Origin: CAZRCZ01 sp964598765
GTDB taxonomy: Bacteria > Sumerlaeota > Sumerlaeia > MVZB01 > JAJFLK01
Assembly (NCBI GenBank): GCA_964598765.1
Contig: CAZRCZ010000024.1
Coordinates: 3,791 to 67,790 of the forward strand
DNA length: 64,000 nt
Direction: 5' to 3'
In this document: in pieces, positions 33,486 to 42,460 of the stretch
Layout of the letters: every line of letters starts with the position of its first letter
Numbering within the stretch: position 1 is the first letter of the stretch
The notes under the pieces: generated by a model
Told to the model about the DNA's origin: nothing
Seen by the model: only the letters and a program-made list of their open reading frames with translations
Databases searched by the model: none
Made by a program: the position numbers and the translations under genes

Positions 33486-34790
33486 TCAGCCCTTTTTTCG
33501 TGGAGAAAATCGGACGGCTACGCTTTGGGCGTGGCCTGTCAATCCCTCGGATTGAGCGAGCGTTCGGATCGCGTCGGCGTGGCGAGCCAAACCCGAGGGC
33601 GTCGCCTCAATCGTCTGGCAGGATTTGTAAAACGACCGGACCGACAGCGGGGAAAAAAATCGCGCCGTTCCGCCGGTCGGCAAGGTGTGATTGGGTCCGG
33701 CGATGTAATCGCCGACCGGTTCGGGCGTGTGAGCGCCGATGAAAATTGCTCCGGCGTGACGAATTTTTGCGGCAAGTTTCCGCGCTCCGCTCGCGAGAAT
33801 TTCGATATGCTCCGGAGCCTTGAGATCGGCGATCTCCACGGCGGAATCGGCGTCGGGCGTCAAGATGATATAGCCATTGCGCCGAATGGAATTCAGGGCG
33901 ATGGCTTTGCGCGAGAGGGATTGAAGTTGGCGTTGAATTTCCGCGCTCAGTTCTTGAGCGCGCTCGTTTGTTCCGCCGATCAGAATCGCGCCCGAAGAGG
34001 CGTCGGGATCGTGCTCGGCTTGCGCGAGCATGTCGGCGGCGATCCAATCGAGCCGCGCCGAGTTGTCCGCGAGAATCAAAACCTCGGTTGGTCCCGCGAT
34101 GCCGTCAATGTCCACGACGCCGAAAAGTTTTTGCTTGGCCGTGGCGACGTAGATATTGCCGGGGCCGACGATCTTGTCCACGCGCGGGATGGTTTCGGTT
34201 CCATAGGCCAGAGCGGCGATGGCCTGCGCGCCTCCAATTCGAAAAAGCCGGTCCGCTCCGGCCAAATAGGCGGCGGCGAGAACGTTGGGATTGAGAGAGC
34301 CGTCGCGTCCAGCGGGCGTGACGAGTATCACTTCCCGCACTCCGGCGACCTTGGCGGGAATGACGTCCATCAGGACGGTCGAGGGATAGGCCGCGCGTCC
34401 GCCGGGCGCATAAACTCCGGCGCGTTCGACGGCGGCGACGCGCCACTCCATTCGCCCAAGCTGGGGATCGTTCACGCTCCATCCCTTGAGCCGTTGGCGT
34501 TTGTGAAACGCTTCGATTCTCTTCGCGGCGAGTTTGAGAGCGGATCGCAGAAACGCGGGAGTCTTTTCCCATGCTTTCTTTAATTCCTCGCGCGAAACCT
34601 CAAATTGGCTTGGTTGAAGCGCGACGCCGTCAAATTGGCGGGTGAACCGCGAAACCGCGCGATCCCCCTCGCGCCGCACCGATTCAATGATGCGATCCAC
34701 CGAATGAGAAACATTCGCCGGAGGGGATTGCGAGCGTTTGAAAAAAGCCTCGATCGCGGATTCTTGGCGCGGCCAGTCGAAAATCTTCAT
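33486..34790 (-). CDS. hisD: Histidinol dehydrogenase
   Basis: HisD carries out the last two steps of histidine synthesis, L-histidinol to L-histidine, with NAD and zinc. The 434-residue protein shows the zinc and substrate-binding blocks: MLAQAEHDPDASSGAI, the catalytic KAPEHIEIL (Glu-His), EPVGDYIAGPNHTLPTGGTARF and GLTGHAQSVAVRF. Full length matches the family. No other his gene is within the window, so it is separated from the rest of the pathway. Confidence 0.96.
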   Translation of the reverse strand: MKIFDWPRQESAIEAFFKRSQSPPANVSHSVDRIIESVRREGDRAVSRFTRQFDGVALQPSQFEVSREELKKAWEKTPAFLRSALKLAAKRIEAFHKRQRLKGWSVNDPQLGRMEWRVAAVERAGVYAPGGRAAYPSTVLMDVIPAKVAGVREVILVTPAGRDGSLNPNVLAAAYLAGADRLFRIGGAQAIAALAYGTETIPRVDKIVGPGNIYVATAKQKLFGVVDIDGIAGPTEVLILADNSARLDWIAADMLAQAEHDPDASSGAILIGGTNERAQELSAEIQRQLQSLSRKAIALNSIRRNGYIILTPDADSAVEIADLKAPEHIEILASGARKLAAKIRHAGAIFIGAHTPEPVGDYIAGPNHTLPTGGTARFFSPLSVRSFYKSCQTIEATPSGLARHADAIRTLAQSEGLTGHAQSVAVRFSPRKKG

Positions 34791-34892
34791 GGGAATTCGT
34801 TTTATTTCCTCTTAAACATCAAACCCTAATTAAATCATACCCTCCCCGCCGGACTCAAAGGAATGATGGCGATCGAGATGCGCCTTGAATTC

Positions 34893-34968
34893 TCAGCACG
34901 GAGACACAGAGAAGTTTTCAATACGCTGAACCTCGTTCTCAAACTTCTCTGTGCCTCTGTGGTGAACC
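34893..34968. repeat. Inverted repeat, 'GGAGACACAGAG/CTCTGTGCCTCTG' family
   Basis: Left arm cagcacggagacacagagaagtt and right arm aacttctctgtgcctctgtggtg pair almost completely around about 30 nt. It occupies the divergent gap between hisD and the flavoprotein gene and so may sit in their promoters. Confidence 0.72.
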
Positions 34969-35048
34969 CAACCTCCTGTAGATTCCAATAAAATGGAACC
35001 GGAACCGCCTCCCATTGAAAGGTGCTCTTTCTTTCGCCATAATGCGCC

Positions 35049-36455
35049 ATGCGCGTGAAATTTCTCATTCTCGGAGCGGGACCGACCGGACTCGGCGCGG
35101 CATGGCGGCTGAATGAGCTCGGCGAATCGGATTGGCTTCTGCTCGAGAAGAACCGCGAACCGGGCGGTCTCGCCGGATCGGTCCTCGACGAAAAGGGCTA
35201 TACGTGGGATCAAGGCGGCCACATTCAGTTCTCCCATTACGACTATTTCGACGGGCTGATGGATGAGCTTCTCACCCCCGACGAATGGCTCCATCATCAG
35301 CGCGAGTCGTGGATTTGGACTCAGGGGCGGTTCGCTCCGTATCCCTTTCAAAATAATCTTCGTTATTTGCCGAACGAGGCGGCGTGGGATTGCCTTCGCT
35401 CGCTCCTTCGCGTTCGGAAAAATCCATCCGAGAAGCCACCGGAAAATTTCAGCCAATGGACCAAGCAATCCTTCGGCGAGGGTATCTGCAAACTCTTCAT
35501 GCGGCCCTACAACGAAAAGGTGTGGGCTTATCCATTGGAGGAATTGTCCCATCAATGGATCGGCGACCGCGTGGCGACGGTGGACGTGGATCGGGTTTTG
35601 GACAACGTCATCCGCGAGCGTGATGACCGGGGATGGGGACCGAACCAAACTTTTCGTTTTCCTTTGCGAGGAGGGACGGGCGAAGTCTGGCGGCGATGCG
35701 CGAGGCGATTGCCGACGGAACGGTTGAAATGGGGAGCCGAAGTCGAAGGCGTGGATACCAAGGAAAAGGGAGTTCGGGTCGCGGGTTCAAACGAGGCAAT
35801 AGGTTTTGAACATTTGATTTCGACCCTTCCGCTTCAACATTTAATTGAAGTCTCGGATTTGGCCCATGATCCCGAAACCTCCGAGCGCGCCGCGCTCTTG
35901 CGTCATTCCTCCACGCACATCATCGGGCTGGGCGTCAAAGGCAAACCGCCATCCGCTGTTGCGACCAAATGCTGGATGTATTTTCCCGAGGATGATTGCC
36001 CGTTTTACCGAGCCACGGTCTTCTCCAATTATTCGCCGAACAACGTCCCCGACATCAACAAGGGGTGGTCGCTGATGTGCGAGGTGAGCGAATCGCCGTT
36101 CAAGCCGGTGGATCATAGTTTGGTCGTCGAGGAAACGATTCGCGGCGTTCTCGCCACCGGCTTGGTCAATGCGCAGGAAGACGTCGTTCATGTGTGGCAT
36201 CGCCGTTTGCCGTTCGGTTATCCGACTCCGTCGCTTGAACGCGACCGCGCCTTGACGTTTTTATTGCCGAAACTTGAAAAATCGGGGATTTTTTCACGCG
36301 GGCGCTTCGGAGCGTGGAAGTATGAAGTATCCAATCAAGATCATTCGCTCATGCAGGGGGTCGAATGCGTGAATCATCTTTTGCGCGGAGAAGAAGAATT
36401 GACGTTGCATCATCCTGAAGTTGTCAATCGCCCGCGAACGAAAGCAGAAAAATGA
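35049..36455 (+). CDS. UDP-galactopyranose mutase-like/protoporphyrinogen oxidase-like FAD protein
   Basis: The 468-residue protein starts with an FAD-binding Rossmann motif (FLILGAGPTGLGAAWRLNELG, LLLEKNREPGGLAGSV) and continues with the conserved KGYTWDQGGHIQFSHYDYFD. Further blocks are FMRPYNEKVWAYPLEEL and FPLRGGTGEVWRRC. The family of amine-oxidase-fold flavoproteins contains galactofuranose-forming mutases and other surface-sugar enzymes. It overlaps the next gene, a polyprenyl-phosphate sugar transferase, by 4 nt (ATGA). This pairing supports a role in envelope glycan synthesis; the exact reaction is inferred. Confidence 0.8.
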   Translation: MRVKFLILGAGPTGLGAAWRLNELGESDWLLLEKNREPGGLAGSVLDEKGYTWDQGGHIQFSHYDYFDGLMDELLTPDEWLHHQRESWIWTQGRFAPYPFQNNLRYLPNEAAWDCLRSLLRVRKNPSEKPPENFSQWTKQSFGEGICKLFMRPYNEKVWAYPLEELSHQWIGDRVATVDVDRVLDNVIRERDDRGWGPNQTFRFPLRGGTGEVWRRCARRLPTERLKWGAEVEGVDTKEKGVRVAGSNEAIGFEHLISTLPLQHLIEVSDLAHDPETSERAALLRHSSTHIIGLGVKGKPPSAVATKCWMYFPEDDCPFYRATVFSNYSPNNVPDINKGWSLMCEVSESPFKPVDHSLVVEETIRGVLATGLVNAQEDVVHVWHRRLPFGYPTPSLERDRALTFLLPKLEKSGIFSRGRFGAWKYEVSNQDHSLMQGVECVNHLLRGEEELTLHHPEVVNRPRTKAEK

Positions 36456-37180
36456 GCGTCGAGATTTCCGTACTCATTCCCGCGCTCAATGAGGCCGGGA
36501 ACATCGGCGAGTTGATTCGGCGTTGCCGGGCGATACTCGACAAGCTTGGTCCGGCGCATGAAATCGTCGTCGTGGACGGCGGATCGAGGGATTCCACGCG
36601 CGATGAAGCAACGAGCGCGGGAGCAAAGGTGATCAGGCAAGAGGGACGCGGCTACGGACTGGCCTTGAAGAGCGGATTCGCCGTCGCGCAGGGCAATTTC
36701 ATCATCACGATGGATTCCGATCTTTCGCACGAACCGGAATTCATTGCGCGGCTCTGGAGCGAGCGGGACCGCGCCGACGTGGTGATCGCCTCGCGCTACG
36801 TTCCGGGAGGCACGGCGGAGATGCCGCGATTCCGGGCGATCTTGAGCCGGATTCTGAACACCATCTTCACCGCCGCGCTGGGAATTCCCGTCAAGGACAT
36901 CTCGAGCGGTTTTCGTCTCTACCACCGAAATGCGGTCCGGAATTTGCCGCTTCACGCCGCCGATTTCGACGTGCTGGAGGAAATTCTGATTTTGATTTAC
37001 AACGCGGGAGGAACGGTCGCCGAAGTCCCGTTCGATTACCGCCCGCGCAAGGAAGGCAAATCGCACGCGAAACTTTTCAAGTTTGGATTGGCGTATTGCC
37101 GGACGTTTTATGCAATGTGGCGTTTGCGGAGAATGGGAAGGACGAAGGACGAAGGGCGAAGGACAAAAAACGAAGGATGA
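36452..37180 (+). CDS. Polyprenol-phosphate mannosyltransferase-like GT2
   Basis: The 242-residue GT-A fold enzyme has SVLIPALNEAGNIGELIRRC, the nucleotide-sugar Asp of VVVDGGSRDST and the DxD-like TMDSDLSHEPEFI, followed by VIASRYVPGG and the C-terminal ISSGFRLYHRNAV. Dolichol- or polyprenol-phosphate mannose synthases transfer a sugar from GDP-mannose to a lipid carrier, which GT-C enzymes then use. Its last residues (GRTKDEGRRTKNEG) and stop codon come from an iterated gaaggacgaagg repeat, so the tail is likely not native. Confidence 0.87.
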   Translation: MSVEISVLIPALNEAGNIGELIRRCRAILDKLGPAHEIVVVDGGSRDSTRDEATSAGAKVIRQEGRGYGLALKSGFAVAQGNFIITMDSDLSHEPEFIARLWSERDRADVVIASRYVPGGTAEMPRFRAILSRILNTIFTAALGIPVKDISSGFRLYHRNAVRNLPLHAADFDVLEEILILIYNAGGTVAEVPFDYRPRKEGKSHAKLFKFGLAYCRTFYAMWRLRRMGRTKDEGRRTKNEG

Positions 37181-37239
37181 AGAAATGCAAAATGAGGCCG
37201 ATTAAAAGCCGGCTCCCTATGATTGTCGAAGCTTCTCGA

Positions 37240-37458
37240 GAGTCAACCGGCGCATCCCTGAAGGGGATGAATTTGAATAGCCGTGGGTGGAGCGAAGCGA
37301 AACCCACGGAAACTTCATTCCTTTCATCTTCCAACCCCGAAGGGGTTGAACTTGTTGAACCCTTTCCGGGTTCGATCCCTTCGAGGAAATCCGCCATCCG
37401 TGGGTTTCACCTACGGCTATTCAAATTGATCCCTTTCAGAGACCGTTCTAGGCGCGCA
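37240..37458. repeat. Inverted-repeat element of about 200 bp
   Basis: The left arm ctgaaggggatgaatttgaa then tagccgtgggt is inverted on the right (ctacggctattcaaattgat then ccctttcag). Between them are small hairpins such as aaccccgaaggggtt. It fills the 295-bp gap before galE. The left part of this gap (37137-37190) is an iterated gaaggacgaagg run. Confidence 0.65.
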
Positions 37459-37475
37459 CCGAGAGCTAACTTTCC

Positions 37476-38471
37476 ATGACCTCCACCATCCTCGTCACCG
37501 GCGGCGCGGGATACATCGGCTCCCATGCGTGCAAAGCGCTGGCGCAAGCCGGTTATCTTCCCGTCACGTTCGACAACCTTTCGCGCGGTCACGCCGAAGC
37601 GGTGAAATGGGGACCGCTGGAACGGGGCGATCTTCTCGACGCCGACGCAACTGAGAAGGCTCTCTCGAAATATCATCCTTCGGCGGTTCTACACTTTGCC
37701 GGATTCGCCTACGTCGGCGAATCCATGAGCGATCCCGGAAGATACTACCGCAACAACGTCGGCGGCTCGGTCAATCTGCTGGCGGCGATGGCGCGGCACG
37801 GCGTCAAGATCATCGTTTTTTCCTCGACCTGCGCGACCTACGGATTGCCGACCCAAATTCCCATCGGCGAAGATCATTCGCAAAATCCGATTAATCCCTA
37901 CGGCGCGTCCAAACTGATGATCGAGCGGATACTGCGCGATTTCGATGCGGCGCACGGAATCAAAAGCGCGTCGTTGCGCTATTTCAACGCCGCCGGAGCC
38001 GATCCCGACGGCGAAATCGGCGAGGACCACGACCCTGAGCCGCATCTGATTCCGCTGGCCTTGGCGACGGCGCTGGGGCGTCGCCCCGCGCTCGATATTT
38101 TCGGCGACGATTACGACACTCCCGACGGAACCTGCATCCGCGATTACATTCACGTCAGCGATTTGGCCGAGGCGCACGTCTTGGCTTTGAAATATCTTGA
38201 ATCAAACAAAAATTCGGTTGCGTTGAATCTCGGGACGGGACAAGGCCATTCGGTCCGCGAAGTCATATCCACAGCGGAAAAGGTCATCGGACGAAAAATC
38301 ACGACTCGCATCTCGCCTCGCCGCCCGGGCGATCCTCCCCGCCTTATCGCCGACGCCACCCGCGCCCGTCAAATCCTCGGCTGGAAACCGAAATGGGAAT
38401 CATTGGAGACGATTATTCGACATGCTTGGACGTGGCAACAAAGCCACACTGGAAGAAATCGGGCATCCTGA
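37476..38471 (+). CDS. galE: UDP-glucose 4-epimerase
   Basis: GalE interconverts UDP-glucose and UDP-galactose with bound NAD. The 331-residue protein has ILVTGGAGYIGSHACKAL, DNLSRGHAEAVKWGPLERGDLLD, the serine block VFSSTCATYG, the catalytic Tyr-Lys in INPYGASKLMIE, and RYFNAAGADPDGEIGEDHDPEPHLIPL, all characteristic of GalE. Its product could feed the UDP-galactopyranose mutase-like enzyme 1 kb upstream. Confidence 0.95.
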   Translation: MTSTILVTGGAGYIGSHACKALAQAGYLPVTFDNLSRGHAEAVKWGPLERGDLLDADATEKALSKYHPSAVLHFAGFAYVGESMSDPGRYYRNNVGGSVNLLAAMARHGVKIIVFSSTCATYGLPTQIPIGEDHSQNPINPYGASKLMIERILRDFDAAHGIKSASLRYFNAAGADPDGEIGEDHDPEPHLIPLALATALGRRPALDIFGDDYDTPDGTCIRDYIHVSDLAEAHVLALKYLESNKNSVALNLGTGQGHSVREVISTAEKVIGRKITTRISPRRPGDPPRLIADATRARQILGWKPKWESLETIIRHAWTWQQSHTGRNRAS

Positions 38472-38478
38472 GGAATTT

Positions 38479-38536
38479 AACGCAAGGGCGCAATGACGCA
38501 AGAGAGTAATTTTGTCCTCCTTGCGACTTTGCGTTT
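38479..38536. repeat. Inverted repeat of 'cgcaagg/ccttgcg' type
   Basis: aacgcaagggcgcaatgacgcaagagag faces ctccttgcgactttgcgtt across a short AT-rich centre, between convergent stops. It overlaps the last bases of the downstream convergent gene and could act as a terminator. Confidence 0.55.
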
Positions 38537-39854
38537 ATTTCTTCCCGATGCAATACAGGTGCGTCGAAGTCCGGATGTAAATCCGGGTGCCCACGGCGAT
38601 GGGAGAAGCGAGCGTGTATTCGTCGTCGAGTTGGTTGACCGCGAGGGTTTTGAATTCGGATGTCGCCGCGAGGACGGTCGTCGTCGCGCTTTCGGTCGTG
38701 GCTAAAATTTTGCCGTCGGCGAGCAGAAGGGAGGCGGTATAGGTTCCCGCCGCGATACGCTTCGGATCGTAAGTTGTCTTCCCGGTCTTGACGTCTAGGC
38801 ACGAAACAATTCCCTGATCGTCCACGATCCAAAGATACTTTCCATCGCTCACCGGCGTCGGCACGTCCGGTCCTTTATCATAAGACCAAAGGGCGTGGGT
38901 CAAGCCCACCTCCCCATGGCCACCCGCCTTGATCGCCAGAAGCGGATTGCGACGCGACGGGGCGAATACGTAATCGCCGACGCAAAGCGGCGAGGTGATC
39001 GTCCGGTTCCAAGGTTGCTTGTTCGGATTGAATCCGCCGACGCGCCAAATTTCCTTGCCGCTGAGGGGATCGTGCGCGGTCACGGCGTCGCCGCCGCTGG
39101 TGACGACTTCGGCGCGGTCGGCGTAACGCAAAAGCGCGGGCGTGCTGTAAGCGTCCGGGGATTCCTTGACCGCATCGGTCGGGCGAATCGTTTTCCAAAT
39201 CGTCTTGCCCGTCAATTTGTCCACGGCGAAAAGATAGGACGGGTCATGCGTGTTGTATCCGTGCAGAACTTGAAAAATGAGGCGATCTTCATAGAGGATC
39301 GGGGAGGAATTATAACCCCACATCTGGCCGAATTTGCCGTATTCGTCCTGAAAATTCCGCCGCCAAATTTCCTTGCCGTCGAAATCGAACGCGATAATGT
39401 TTCCCGTGCCGATGACCGCCCAAACATTTTTGCCGTCGGTCACAGGAGAAGGAGACGCCTTGTTTCCTTTGCGGTTGAGCGCGTTCCCCTTGCCGAGTTC
39501 GCGGCGCCAGAGTTCCTTGCCATCGGCGCGGTTGAAACAAAGCAAGAAAAGCATTGGTCCGCCGGGATCACGGCTCCCTTCGCGCCGCGGAACCCCGGCC
39601 TGATTTTCCGGAGTGCTCTTCTCTGGCGAAGTTAGAAAAATTCGGTCTCCCCAAATGATCGGCGTCGAGCCGCTCCACCACGGCAATTCGGTTTTCCAAA
39701 CGATGTTTTCCGTTTCGCTCCACGTCAACGGCAGGTCCTTGGAGTCGCAAGTCCCGTTGAGGTTGGGTCCACGCCATTGGGGCCAATTTTCTTCGGCGCG
39801 GCCAAGCCGCGCGATTAATACGAGCAACAGAATCGAAACGAGGCAAGGTTTCAT
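38535..39854 (-). CDS. Exported PQQ-like/BamB-type beta-propeller protein
   Basis: The 439-residue protein has a signal peptide (MKPCLVSILLLVLIARLGRAEE) followed by NWPQWRGPNLNGTC, the typical start of the PQQ-like propeller proteins abundant in Planctomycetes and relatives. Blades include ADGKELWRRELGKGN, NIIAFDFDGKEIWRRNF, VDKLTGKTIWKTIRP, AHDPLSGKEIWRVGG and CLDVKTGKTTYDPKRI. They lack evident dehydrogenase active-site residues, so it may be a binding or scaffold propeller in the periplasm. Confidence 0.88.
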   Translation of the reverse strand: MKPCLVSILLLVLIARLGRAEENWPQWRGPNLNGTCDSKDLPLTWSETENIVWKTELPWWSGSTPIIWGDRIFLTSPEKSTPENQAGVPRREGSRDPGGPMLFLLCFNRADGKELWRRELGKGNALNRKGNKASPSPVTDGKNVWAVIGTGNIIAFDFDGKEIWRRNFQDEYGKFGQMWGYNSSPILYEDRLIFQVLHGYNTHDPSYLFAVDKLTGKTIWKTIRPTDAVKESPDAYSTPALLRYADRAEVVTSGGDAVTAHDPLSGKEIWRVGGFNPNKQPWNRTITSPLCVGDYVFAPSRRNPLLAIKAGGHGEVGLTHALWSYDKGPDVPTPVSDGKYLWIVDDQGIVSCLDVKTGKTTYDPKRIAAGTYTASLLLADGKILATTESATTTVLAATSEFKTLAVNQLDDEYTLASPIAVGTRIYIRTSTHLYCIGKK

Positions 39855-39908
39855 TCGGTCTTTTTCGCTCCGCTCAATCGAAATGTCCAGCGTTTTACAT
39901 TCCGGAAT

Positions 39909-40014
39909 CTTTCACCACCAAGACACAAAGACACCAAGTTCGGAAAAAGCGAATCATGCAGTCCGATTGTTTTCCGAAAGAATTCTTTGTGTCTTTGTGC
40001 CTTGGTGGTGAAAA
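39909..40014. repeat. Inverted repeat, 'CACCACCAAGACACAAAGACACC' family
   Basis: The arms tttcaccaccaagacacaaa and tttgtgccttggtggtgaaa are long and nearly complementary, with further pairing (gttttccgaaag with cggaaaaagc). It lies in the divergent gap before the phosphoglycerate mutase gene. It is the best-preserved copy of this family in the window. Confidence 0.75.
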
Positions 40015-40037
40015 TTACCGCTGAAGGGAAGGAAACC

Positions 40038-41264
40038 ATGACCTCGCACATCGAACTGCTTCGCCAACTCTCCCAACCGAATGAAAAAAGGATCGTCCTG
40101 CTCGTGATGGACGGCGTCGGCGACATTCACGGCGGGGAATTTCCGCAAACGCCGCTCGAAAAAGCCGCGACCCCCAACCTCGACGCGCTCGCCGAGAAAT
40201 CCATTTTGGGGCGGAGCCTGCCCGTGGAGCACGGCATCACGCCCGGCTCCGGCCCCGGCCATCTCGCGCTTTTCGGCTACGATCCGAAGGAGGAACGCCA
40301 CCAGATCGGTCGCGGCGTTTTGGAGGCGTTGGGGATCGGCTACCATTTGAAACCGGACGAAATCGCCGCGCGCGGAAATTTCTGCACGATTGACGCCCAA
40401 GGACGGATTGCGGATCGCCGCGCCGGACGCCCCAGCAATGAGGAATGTCATCATCTCTCGTCGCTCTTAGACGATTCGATCATGCGGATTGACGAGGCGC
40501 ACGTTCGAGTTCTGCCGGTGAAGGAACATCGCTTCTGCGTCGTGTTCGGCGGACCGAATCTCGATCCCGACCTTGAGGACACCGACCCGCAATTGGTGGG
40601 AGCGAAGCCGTTGCCGGCGCGCGCAAAGAACGACACGCCGAACGCGCGACGAACCCGCGAGATCGTCCAAAAATTCCTTGATCGCGCGTTTGATGTTTTG
40701 AAGGGGGAAACCAAAGCCAATGCGCTGACGTTGCGCGGATTTTCCGCCCATCCCGGGCTTGCCACGTTCGAGCAGTTGTATCAACTTCATCCCGCCGCCG
40801 TGGCAAGTTATCCCCTTTATCGCGGCGTCGCGCAGTTGGCGGGGATGAAAATCTTGGAAACAGGCGCGACTCCCGCCGATCAATTCGCCACGGTCGCGGC
40901 AAATTGGACCAAATATGATTTCTTCTTTGTTCACGTCAAGAAGACCGACTCCAGTGGCGAGGACGGCAATCTCGAAGCCAAAACCGCCGCCATTGAGGCC
41001 GTTGACTCCGCGCTTCCGGCGTTGCTCAATCTCAAGCCGGACGTTATCGCGATCACGGGCGATCACAGCACGCCTCATCCCATGCGCGGCCACTCTTGGC
41101 ATCCGGTTCCGCTTTTAATCAATGGTTCCTTTTGCGACGTGGACCAGACGACGCGGTTCACCGAGAGCGAATGTCGCCACGGCGGACTCGGCACGATTCC
41201 CGCCGACCGATTGATGGGGCTGTTGTTGGCCAACGCGGAGAAACTGACCAAGTTCGGCGCGTGA
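40038..41264 (+). CDS. apgM: Cofactor-independent phosphoglycerate mutase, archaeal type
   Basis: The 408-residue protein converts 3- and 2-phosphoglycerate in glycolysis. It has KRIVLLVMDGVGDIHG with the metal-binding Asp, AATPNLDALAEKS, the block PGSGPGHLALFGYDP and, near the end, VIAITGDHSTPHPMRGHSWHPVPLLI with metal-binding His and Asp, as in the ApgM branch of the alkaline phosphatase superfamily. ATG 40038 follows GGGAAGGAA and is preferred over the frame's first codon, which lies in a repeat. Confidence 0.93.
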   Translation: MTSHIELLRQLSQPNEKRIVLLVMDGVGDIHGGEFPQTPLEKAATPNLDALAEKSILGRSLPVEHGITPGSGPGHLALFGYDPKEERHQIGRGVLEALGIGYHLKPDEIAARGNFCTIDAQGRIADRRAGRPSNEECHHLSSLLDDSIMRIDEAHVRVLPVKEHRFCVVFGGPNLDPDLEDTDPQLVGAKPLPARAKNDTPNARRTREIVQKFLDRAFDVLKGETKANALTLRGFSAHPGLATFEQLYQLHPAAVASYPLYRGVAQLAGMKILETGATPADQFATVAANWTKYDFFFVHVKKTDSSGEDGNLEAKTAAIEAVDSALPALLNLKPDVIAITGDHSTPHPMRGHSWHPVPLLINGSFCDVDQTTRFTESECRHGGLGTIPADRLMGLLLANAEKLTKFGA

Positions 41265-41268
41265 GAAT

Positions 41269-41372
41269 GAAAACGCAGAGGCGCGGAGAGCGCAGAGTTT
41301 CGCGGAGGAACTTGTCCGAATTCCAGTTGTTCCGCGCTCCTCGGCGGCCTCCGCGCCTCTGCGTTAAGTTTT
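41269..41372. repeat. Inverted repeat, 'CGCAGAGGCGCGGAG/CTCCGCGCCTCTGCG'
   Basis: aaaacgcagaggcgcggaga at the left matches cctccgcgcctctgcgttaa at the right in reverse, with secondary pairing of cgcggaggaac and ttccgcgctcc. It starts 5 nt after the apgM stop. Confidence 0.7.
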
Positions 41373-41418
41373 CCTCGGAATTTGCGGACTCCCTCTTGAA
41401 ATTTAGGGAAGACTCTTA

Positions 41419-42432
41419 ATGCTGTTCCCTCGTAAAGAACCGGCGGACACATGGTCGTTGCGGGAAGGGGATTTGCCCGAGGAATCTCTTTGGTCCTCGA
41501 TCCATTATTTCCGCGATCTGGAGAATAATCCGGTTTTTCGGATGATTCTTCGTCGGAGAAAGCGGGAATTCTTAACCATAAAGAATCCCTTTGCATGGAT
41601 CATTGCCGCTTTTCTAAACGGTTTCCTGATCCTAAGAATTCTCCCCTTCTTCTACCCGGGAATGCGCCTTATGCCCGTCACAGTTCTGCTTTTGGCAATC
41701 TTGATGATGTTTGTCCCTCCTCTTTGCATGGAGGGATTTGATCTCTGCAAGCCCGGGCAAAGGGATTTGATCCTTTTGATCGAATTACCGTGTGTTGCAG
41801 ACATAATTCAATCAGGAGTGTCTTCCTCCACGATTCTTGCCGGAATGTGGGGAAACATGGGGAGTCATCGCCGAGTTCAATTAATTCGTTGGATGTTTCG
41901 CGTGGCACTCATTTTCTATGCGGGTGTAATTCTCTGGTTACATCTGCGATATGCTTGGGCGCGGGGGTATGAGATCTTAATTCTTCTTGTCGGAGTTTGC
42001 GTTTCGTCGGCGGCTTTGGGTAATCTTCGTTTCGCCCCTTACAATTTTCTCCCGAGTTGGAAAGAAACTTTGAGGACGGAGCGCCTTTTGCTTGAAGCGC
42101 GCCTCGACGCCGCTCAAGCGGCCAAACGCTCCCCTCCGTGGTTCTTTAAGAAATTTGTCAGCTTCGTTAAGGGCGTGAGTGTCTTCGTGCTTATCGTGAT
42201 CCCTCTGTGCGTCGTTCTCTGGAATTCGGGCAAATCGCTCTTTCTTATGGAAAGCGCTGTCCTTTTGCTTCTGTGCTATTGGGACGGATTTGGAAACGGC
42301 CAAAAATCCCGCGATCGCGCCGACGCATACTTGGGACAAATCTCCTCGGAAATCAAAAACATCCTCGATCTCGCGCAAACCCTGTTGTTTGAAAATCCGA
42401 AAAATTGGCGCGAGCCGGGAGGGTCTCGATGA
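41419..42432 (+). CDS. Membrane protein of unknown function
   Basis: The 337-residue protein has a cytoplasmic N-terminus (about 50 residues with RMILRRRKREF) and about seven hydrophobic segments, for example FAWIIAAFLNGFLILRILPFF, LMPVTVLLLAILMMFVPPLCM and GVSVFVLIVIPLCVVLWNSG. A charged loop with ETLRTERLLLEARLDAAQAAKRSPPW lies between the membrane clusters. I do not recognise the family. The segment LCKPGQRDLILLIELPCVADIIQSGVSSSTILAGM resembles parts of ABC-2-type permeases, but this is weak. It is flanked by an inverted repeat upstream and by the HEPN/MNT pair, convergent, downstream. Confidence 0.7.
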   Translation: MLFPRKEPADTWSLREGDLPEESLWSSIHYFRDLENNPVFRMILRRRKREFLTIKNPFAWIIAAFLNGFLILRILPFFYPGMRLMPVTVLLLAILMMFVPPLCMEGFDLCKPGQRDLILLIELPCVADIIQSGVSSSTILAGMWGNMGSHRRVQLIRWMFRVALIFYAGVILWLHLRYAWARGYEILILLVGVCVSSAALGNLRFAPYNFLPSWKETLRTERLLLEARLDAAQAAKRSPPWFFKKFVSFVKGVSVFVLIVIPLCVVLWNSGKSLFLMESAVLLLLCYWDGFGNGQKSRDRADAYLGQISSEIKNILDLAQTLLFENPKNWREPGGSR

Positions 42433-42460
42433 GGCATCTGGAACGGCCCAGCGCTTTTGC

